Of a stretch of DNA of 64,000 nucleotides, positions 57,097 through 64,000 are shown in pieces (the first letter of the stretch is position 1; each line of letters begins with the position of its first letter). A program made the translations under genes and the position numbers. Source of the stretch: Botryotinia globosa (taxonomy: Eukaryota; Ascomycota; Leotiomycetes; Helotiales; Sclerotiniaceae); assembly GCA_014898425.1 (NCBI GenBank), contig RCSZ01000011.1, forward strand, positions 1,548,501 to 1,612,500. The letters run 5' to 3'. The notes under the pieces were generated by a model, which did no database searches, had not been told where the DNA came from, and was given only the letters and a program-made list of their open reading frames with translations.

Positions 57097-57803
57097 AGGG
57101 GAGAATGATAGCTTTAGACATTTCTTTCTATCCCGATTGCATTATTATTACTTAAACAATAAAGCTAGCGTGACTTTAAACTTTTCTTCAATTATTCGTG
57201 CTACCTTACCTATATGTGTTGAATTGGATGTATCACATTATTAGTCAGTACAATTTACATGCCAAATGTGACTCCTGTTGAATTGAGGGGGTTACTTTAA
57301 AGGACTTTGAATGTGAGAGTGGCCAATTCATCATTGGGGCTAGTGGAAAGGGTATTATAAACGCTGTTGTTACTTCTTGTAAATAATATGCCCTGAGGTG
57401 AAAATTTAGGGCAGGAGACTGAGGTCTAGGATCGGGACCCGTTGGTATTAGGCGCACGGCACACTATTCCAGAGTGGAATCCATAAGCTTCGGATCCGAC
57501 TAATCACGTTCAACATCAATTAGCTAGTATAAATTTACTCATACCAATGATTATCTCGTCGATAATATTGATTTCCAGACCCTCAGATAGAAAAATCTAT
57601 TTACGATATCCTCAAAGATGAATACTGACGTAGGCACATGTATATCTCTAAATAGGCCAAACGACCCGCAACAATCCGGGCAATCACGATAAAGACTTCC
57701 CCACAAGCGAGGGGAATCCTTTAACATAAAAGCCACACTATGCCCAGAAAACCCGTAGCTATGATTGAATCCAAAAATCATCCAAGCAAGAAGCTTCAAT
57801 ACA
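57097..57803. other. Intergenic, no gene seen
   Basis: AT-rich spacer between the unknown protein and the NmrA-type gene. No supported frame. Confidence 0.55.
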
Positions 57804-58729
57804 ATGTCCCCGGTGACTCACACTGCCTTTATGTTCGGTGCCACAGGCAGCCAAGGGAGCGCTTTGTGCCAACAGCTCCGCGATCTCGACTGGAATGTCC
57901 ATGCAACGACGCGTAACCTCGAGTCACCTGGAGCACGCAAATTGAGAAACCGTGATTTCCAGGTTAAACAAAGCGATTGGGACGATCTGGATGCCCTCCG
58001 TAATTCTATGAGCGGCTGCGAGAAACTCTTCCTGTGTCTGCATCCCAAACTCGACGATTTAGACTATGAGCGTCGTCAAGCCGAGAAAATCGTCAAAGTC
58101 GCAAAAGAGGTAGGTATCAAGCAGGTCGTTGCATCTACGAGTCTCGGAGTGAGTATGCTTGGCACTGGGATACACATTACACCCAACTCCTTCATGGCTA
58201 AGCATCTCGCGAGAAAGAAGGGAGTGGAGTGGAGCAGGCGGTTATCGATGGAAAATTTGAACGTTGGACATTTCTCCGTCCTGCCTTTTTCATGGCGAAT
58301 TTTCTAGAGCCGACAGTACATAGATACCCCGAGTTACGAGATAAGGGTACGTGGACAACAGCCATGGCCGCCGAGGGAAAGTTTGCATTGATTGATCACG
58401 TCGATATTGCTAAAGTTGTTATGGCAGCATTTCAAGACCCGGAAAAGTTTCACGGACGCGCAATCGTGCTGGCTAGTGAATTGTTGACTATCCCGGAAAC
58501 ACTTGATCGGCTTGGAGAAGTCATTCAACAGCCCCTTGAAGCAGTATTTATGACAGAGGAAGAGATTGCAAAGCAAAAAGAGTCGAATGTCTTTGACAAT
58601 TCGCAAATTGCTATGAGATACATGTCGGAATATGTCGAGATGGAAGAACTTTCTAGGCTCGTTCCGTTGACGACATTAAAGCAATGTCTTGCGAGGGAGG
58701 GAGATATTGTCAAGAGGACATACTTATGA
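57804..58729 (+). pseudogene. NmrA-like NAD(P)-binding protein, frameshifted
   Basis: The first frame starts at ATG 57804 with FMFGATGSQGSALCQQL, the GxxGxxG dinucleotide-binding motif of the atypical short-chain dehydrogenase (NmrA/isoflavone-reductase-like) family. It continues to SFMAKHLARKKGVE. At 58225-58234 the five bases TGGAG occur twice in tandem. Removing one copy in thought puts the downstream frame (AVIDGKFERWTFLRPAFFMA, to the stop at 58727-58729) in register. As written the first frame terminates shortly after, at about residue 168. The intact family length would be about 306. An alternative is an intron from GTGAGT at 58150, but it would delete conserved residues. A functional truncated allele seems unlikely. 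Confidence 0.65.
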
Positions 58730-58984
58730 TATGTGAATGCTTATTTTACACTTATTATGTATCTGAGTAATGGTAGAGCGATGGCCGAGTCACTTCATCG
58801 AATTTGTTCCAAAAAGTCACTCCTGATCAAAGGATTCAATTAGCTATTTGTACTTCCACCTAATGTTTTAATGATGTTCCTCCTGTTCAAATTTCAAATA
58901 TACAATCGCGATCCCATTATGTTCGCAGAAATTAAAACAACATCAAGCCGCATTAAATCACAGCCCCAATGATCTCAAAATATC
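58730..58984. other. Convergent intergenic spacer
   Basis: Short 3'-to-3' spacer between the NmrA-type gene and the MFS permease gene, with nothing notable. Confidence 0.6.
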
Positions 58985-60650
58985 TTACTTATCCAAATGC
59001 CTTTCGCCAATATCAGCCACCTCTAAATTATCACTTTCTGTCCGCGTTCTTCCCATAACTGCAGTAGCCTCTCTCTTCCTGTCTATCCGCTTTAGACCCC
59101 ACAATAAAACCGTGGTCCAAATTGCAAGCGCAATACACGTTCCAATCATCGCCCACATTCCCTTTGTGAATCTAGGCGCTTCAACCGCGCCGTAAAATAG
59201 TAAACTCCACCATGCATTCACAGCATTACTGCCACAGTTCATACTCGCTATCACTATCGCTCTCAATGCATCGTTTTCAAATCTCATAGCTTCATTAGCC
59301 CATGCGAAGAAGGTCGCTTGACAAGCGTAGACGGAACCGGCCCAATAGTATGCTGCAAATATTGTTGCTACATTAGAGGTTGTGAGTATCATAGCGGATG
59401 TTACGATTCCGGTAATGGCAATGAAATAAGCGACAAGGTAGCGTTTGCCGTTGAGAAAATCTGTAAGCGTTGCCCAGAAGAGGGTAAATATGATACCAAC
59501 AGCGGGAACACCAGTAGGATAGTTGTTGAGTTGAGATATCGTATATTTGCTTGTGGATTTCATGTATAATGAAAGTAACGAATTTGAAGAGAAAGACTCG
59601 CTTTCTCCAGCAATAATCCACAGAATAACGAATCCATACCAGTACCATGATGTGACGACAGTTTTAAGGAACGCAAAATTCCAGAGACGATGTTCGGGTA
59701 CTTCTGGAACGCGGATTTTAGCGAGATCACGCTCGATCGGGGTGAGATAAAATGCGGATGTTGTGCTTGGAGTATCTGGGAAGAGAAAAAAGCCATAAAG
59801 AGCAATCGGGAGAGTGATAAGCCCGTCAATGATGAACAGCCAGCGCCAGCCACTCATTCCTTTTGCGCCATTCAAGGATGAATGAATGCCAGTCTGGATG
59901 AAACCTCCAAACATAGTACCAGCAAGGCCTGAAGAAGTGAAGATGCCACTGCGCTTTCCGAGCTCTCGAGGAGTGTACCATGATCCAAGAATGTAATGAG
60001 TACCGACGAACGTACTGCTTTCGGCAAGACCTTGGAAAAAACGAATAGCCATGATGTCGCGAGGATGATGAACAGATGCAGTGATCATAGTGAGGCAGCC
60101 CCACAGAAGCATCATTGATGGGAAGAAGATGCGAGGTTTGATGTAGTAGAGTGCCAGATTACTAGGAATTTGTCCAATGATGTATCTGAAACGGGGTTAG
60201 TATGACTGAACACATACTAGACGGCCAAATTCAGAGAGTACTTGAAGTCACAGCCAATTTGTGTAGATTGGGATGAGAATTCAGGTGTCTTTTAAAGGCT
60301 CTTCGATCATGGCATATAAAGTACTTCAACAGAGACCTAATACATACCCAACAGTAAAAACGGTATTAATAAGATTGTATTGATTACCCACGAACCCCAA
60401 CTCTTCCTTCATTCCACTAACATACGCATTTGCCAAGTTCGATCGATCTAAATAATTCGTGAAATAAGATAAACAGCAAAATGTTAAGATAAAAAAGTCT
60501 GTTTGTATTAGATATTTTGACCAATGAAGAGTTGATTGCACAAGCCATGCATGATAGATTCCAGTACTCACCCAGTTTCTGTACCAGCTTTCTCTCTCCT
60601 GGATGCTCATAGGAATGGGAGATATACTCCCTCACACGTGACATTGCCAT
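58985..60650 (-). CDS. MFS permease, Dal5-like (anion:cation symporter family)
   Basis: Three exons (60650-60572, 60498-60348, 60185-58985) join in frame to give 476 residues. The N-terminus ERKLVQKLDFFILTFCCLSY, then FTNYLDRSNLANAYVSGM, is the family signature of fungal allantoate/nicotinate/vitamin-type permeases. Twelve hydrophobic segments can be followed, with the family block FFQGLAESSTFVGTHYILGSW in the N-terminal half, a central cytosolic loop (PIERDLAKIRVPE) and a polar C-tail. The first intron falls between KL and DFFIL, and the second inside TVGYIIGQIPSNL, both checked by motif continuity. It is a plasma-membrane uptake carrier by family knowledge. The substrate (allantoate, pantothenate, biotin or other) cannot be told. 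Confidence 0.88.
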
Positions 60651-61278
60651 CGTCGAAGACTTCTTCTTTGGACCGATGAAGCGTAACCTGAGCTGGTGGA
60701 AAATAGTAACGGCTCAGACCGAGGTATACTCTGGCATGCGAATGAGGAACCCAAAGCTTGATATATCTTTGGCCTGTATATCTTTGGCGTGGATATCTTT
60801 ACTCCGTACGGCAATCCGTCTAAATCTATGTATCCCCGCAGACAAGCATTAACCCCACTTCCAACGATAACGGTTCTATCAAAACATAACGTTTAAGATG
60901 CCGAAGATAACAGTACACCTCAATCAGCCGATAGACTGCGAGACTCAGTTAATGGTAGAAAGTCTAATGGTATCGAGTATCTAGGCTCGAGCTGGGGCAA
61001 ATACTGAGAAGAGGAGAAAAATCGTTGTACCCCACCCTGTCAATCTGCTATTTACCCGAGAATCATCCGGATAGCTACTCTCATAGCCATTTTGTACTCC
61101 TTCCATAACGCCAGACCAAATAGCAATTCTAGACCATATATCCCCCGACGTCTTGTAAACTCCTTTCATTACAGAACTCCATTTTCGAGATCCCATTACG
61201 TTCAATTCTCGAGTGTCTCAGCCGAATAGGCAATGCTGTTATCGGTTTCAATGGCTGCAACTGCGGTAGGTTGTCAAA
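60651..61278. other. Intergenic with one TACTCCGTA motif
   Basis: Probable promoter side of the MFS permease. It has an exact TACTCCGTA at 60800-60808 next to a repeated TATCTTTGGC/TATATCTTTGG string. No gene is supported. Confidence 0.55.
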
Positions 61279-62597
61279 TCAGTAAGCCACTAACAGCTAG
61301 TGAGTAGATTGGTTATCGGAGTCTTACCTGTAGCTTTCTTGTGTTCCTCGTTATGCGATTCCTCATCAGTTCCATTCACATTCTTCTCGCAAGGCTTTTT
61401 TGACAACCTGCTCTGCGGTGGTCTCTCCCATCGAAAGCAATATTGTCCAAGTTCCAGAGCAGTACGCCTCGATCGAATTCCCGTTCCTAAAACTGGCTCT
61501 CCATCCAACGTTGTGCCAACTTCGTAAGGGACATCATAGTCAGATATAGGAGGTGGTCTTTCCGGCCATACAGGTCGGTTGGGTGCCTTGAGATATTGTT
61601 CCATGATGCCGCCAGATTTTCGTTTCTTTACCCATTCATTTAGAAACTCGCGGAATACAGAAACATCGGCGTCCAGTTCGCGATTGCAGACCCATTCTGG
61701 GAGATTTTGAACCATGTCCATATTTCGTTCCCAATGGGGGATCTCAGTGAAGTATGAGTCGTTTGTTATGAGTTGATGTAAGGTGTCTATCACGCCGCTC
61801 ACGTCGTCACGATTATCCATCAACCAAAAATTTCCACATGAGGCCCTATCAAAGTCAAACAAAAGGAGCTTTTGTGTATCGGGATCGATAAGTAAGTTCC
61901 GTGGTGCAATATCTTGATGCATGATTCCCAAGTGCAAGTTCAGGAAATCGACAACTTCAGTAAGTTGTTTTAACCACTCAAGTCGAAAAGGTATCTTTGG
62001 ATTGCTCAGACTTCCACCTGGAATATACTTTGTTGTGAAGCCAATCACACGGGACTCCACGTCTTCGAGAACGACGCCATCGAACGGCACTAAGTTGGGA
62101 TGCGGTGGCAGACTTCTGAGAAGGTTCATTTCGTTCCAGGCCATTTGTACTCTTAGTGGTTTTTCCAAAACATTGAATTTGAAGGCAACCATTCGAGTGT
62201 TCCGGTTCTCGTCTTCGTATGATGAAAGATCAACAAATGGTGCAAGTCGATCGAGCTCCTTAAGCTGGGAACGCTTGATTGTACAACATCCAGCTAACGA
62301 TTCAATAGTCGAAAACGGTGGATAAGCAATGAATAAAGCTTCGTCCTCCTCCGGATCTGTGGAGACCCCGCAGATGAGTCCATCGTTGTCGACGTCAACT
62401 GCTCGAATTTCTGGAGATAGACAATCAGCAAATTGTGCCAGCATGCCGACCTCTTTATCTTCTCCTGGTGGAAAATCCTTTCTTTTGCCTTTGAGTTTGA
62501 TCAGACGCAATTGATCCCAATCCCAGACATTACAATAAGCATCGTCACAAAGGTAGGTTTGACCTTCGGACCAGAACCTATCTTCAAGTGGAATCAT
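61279..62597 (-). CDS. Protein kinase-like protein
   Basis: A 435-residue frame ends at about 61290, or 426 residues if the GTAAGA at 61327 is used as a donor and the TTAG at 61290 as acceptor. The choice only changes the extreme C-terminus. Kinase features: MVAFKFNV (a VAxK-type lysine near 146), PHPNLVPFDGVV, a catalytic loop MHQDIAPRNLLI (about 228, HQD with the usual Asn), and LLLFDFDRA, where DFD replaces DFG. No glycine-rich loop or normal activation-segment APE is evident. The N-terminal 100 residues are unlike kinases. This pattern fits the fungus-specific kinase-like expansions seen in leotiomycetes. With HxD, Asn and a metal-binding Asp, it may be active. Confidence 0.75.
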
Positions 62598-63176
62598 TTT
62601 GGCGAAAGAAAGTGATAAGATCTTTCTCTGAGATCAACAATTGAAAAAACGTGGGAAATTTTATGGTCGGAGGAAATCTGCTGAATTTATAGAACCAGTC
62701 GGCAGTGTGGTACTTCTGTAAGATTAGGTAATCCGAGTGTTCGAAAATTGGACGGCACGTGAATTTCACCTGACTATGCGGCACGCTGAAAATTGAGCAA
62801 CTCGATGCAGGCCAGATTATAAATGAAGATGCATGAAGAATGATATATACTCGCTGGTTCTGGAATGAGCGTTAGTGCTAAGCAGTCATTAACAACTCAT
62901 TTCAACCATTCCCTCCGACTTTTCAAAGGTATACGCAAGATTATTCACGAAATGTTGCACATTCAGAAACTATACTGGCAAAACAGAACATACCGGTTTG
63001 TGAATGGATTGGAACTATCAAGAGCTATGTTGCTTATAGTCTTCATAAGTAGTTTGAGGATATCTGCAATGTCCTTAATTATCATACCATCAATCCGAAA
63101 CTTTGAACTCTACTACACGCCTATCATTCATCTCAGTTCATCTCTACCTCAACTACGAAGCGTTCTTCAATCAGCA
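62598..63176. other. Intergenic, no gene seen
   Basis: An open frame extends upstream of ATG 63177 but shows no coding character before it. Divergent promoter region of the kinase-like gene and the small Cys-rich protein. Confidence 0.5.
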
Positions 63177-63434
63177 ATGGCAGCAGTCATCCCACCAGGC
63201 CAGATTGGAACAAATGTTGCGAATCAACACGTCAACGCCGCTAGTAATCCAAACAACTGTTTCTGCGGTTGGTACATTTACTATTCTAGCGTGTGCGGTC
63301 ATGCATTCCAGGAGATTGCTGTACAATGTGGCGCTCGAACCACGCCATCTGGAAGAAGCGGCTTTTGTAGAAGTCCTGCACCGAGGAATATTATTCAGGC
63401 CCCGCAGATCAATGCGCAGTGTAGTTTTTGCTAA
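63177..63434 (+). CDS. Small Cys-rich protein of unknown function
   Basis: An 85-residue frame from ATG 63177 to TAA. After a polar N-terminus the rest holds seven Cys with two CxC-type pairs: NCFCGWYIYYSSVCGHAF, a QCG, an FCR and a terminal QCSFC. There is no signal peptide at this start, so it is not an obvious secreted effector. The CxC...CGH spacing could bind metal. An upstream in-frame extension exists, but it lacks Cys and looks non-coding. The family is not recognised and the gene is only moderately certain. Confidence 0.45.
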   Translation: MAAVIPPGQIGTNVANQHVNAASNPNNCFCGWYIYYSSVCGHAFQEIAVQCGARTTPSGRSGFCRSPAPRNIIQAPQINAQCSFC

Positions 63435-64000
63435 CTGGGGCCGGTGGAGAAGTAAAGGATCGAGGAAAGGAAGGAAGGCTGAATTAATGGGGAGAAAGAC
63501 ATATGAGAAGAACTACACTTGTGACTTTTCGATTGTTGCCCTAGGTATCTGGGACACAGACGAGTTGGGTGTGCTCTATCCCATCCGCTTGGAGGTTTAT
63601 CATCTCAGATGATTAGCTGGCAAGGAACTCATGGTTAGATTCTAGATAATACATTACAATTTCCAAACACGCGTTCCACTATGTGACTTGAGCTTGTATA
63701 CTCCAGTTGATTTTTGGAAGATGAAGTGATAGATTTGATGGCTTGATGTCACTGTGAATGGGTTGAAATTTCTTTCGCCAAACACTACGAGATAAGCATT
63801 GGATCAATCAACAGAGACTTGCAGTGAAGACGTTAGTTAGGATGGGGGAGTAATGGAGGAAGCGTCTTCCCCAATGTTGTATTTGATAGTTCAAATGCAT
63901 ACTGGACATTGAATGTGATGTCTTAAGGACTTCTTGGGATATCCGATCTCGATAAGTTGTCTAATACCATATCGATCGTGACGCTCAGTACTGCAAAAGC
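63435..64000. other. Terminal interval, no gene seen
   Basis: A second frame overlaps the small Cys-rich gene and runs to about 63612 but has no recognisable content. The rest is non-coding by eye. Confidence 0.5.

Noticed and set aside
1..64000. CRISPR array, prokaryotic operon or phage features
   Set aside because: Introns, monocistronic genes and fungal protein families rule out a prokaryotic source, and no direct-repeat/spacer pattern is present.

Overview
The window looks like nuclear DNA of a filamentous ascomycete, most likely a leotiomycete such as a Sclerotiniaceae relative of Botrytis. That placement is inferred from gene content and style and was not tested by a search. Supporting signs are short introns (about 45-120 nt) with GTRNGT donors and CTRAC-like branch sites, single genes on alternating strands, AT-rich transposon remnants, and families typical of filamentous fungi: a Zn2Cys6 regulator, a pisatin-demethylase-like P450, a Dal5-type MFS permease, a sphingolipid delta-8 desaturase, a serine/threonine-rich cupredoxin and a DIM-2-like DNA methyltransferase.

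Layout. Positions 1-13000 carry the 3' end of an unknown gene, a tautomerase, a decayed metallo-beta-lactamase gene, a flavoprotein fused to Trp-Trp repeats, a broken ankyrin/AT-hook gene, an unknown membrane protein, a CYC2-like mitochondrial reductase and a Ser/Thr-rich single-pass membrane protein. From 12900 to 18400 there is no convincing gene, but there is a pogo-like MITE, a long AT-rich hairpin and a G-depleted tract. From 18400 to 22500 are a GPI-type cupredoxin and a P450. A second gene-poor stretch spans 22500-26900.

From 26900 to 48600 the window is dense: a Zn2Cys6 regulator divergent from an FAD monooxygenase, a fused flavin oxidoreductase, a kinase-like protein, an RBR ubiquitin ligase, a zinc alcohol dehydrogenase, a TAPT1/EMP65-like membrane protein, a membrane-anchored dienelactone-hydrolase-like protein, and a DNA methyltransferase gene with several internal stops. 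A sphingolipid desaturase (50554-52269) is followed by another gene-poor zone. The last 8 kb hold an unknown protein, a frameshifted NmrA-type reductase, an MFS permease, a second kinase-like protein and a small Cys-rich protein.

Working together: most genes look like independent housekeeping or accessory units. The clearest functional pairing is the Zn2Cys6 regulator and FAD monooxygenase sharing a 0.7 kb divergent promoter. At least four genes are broken. The disrupted DIM-2-like methyltransferase, found in the same window as transposon remnants carrying C-to-T type changes, is the most notable observation. Exon boundaries below were worked out by hand from splice signals and frame continuity.
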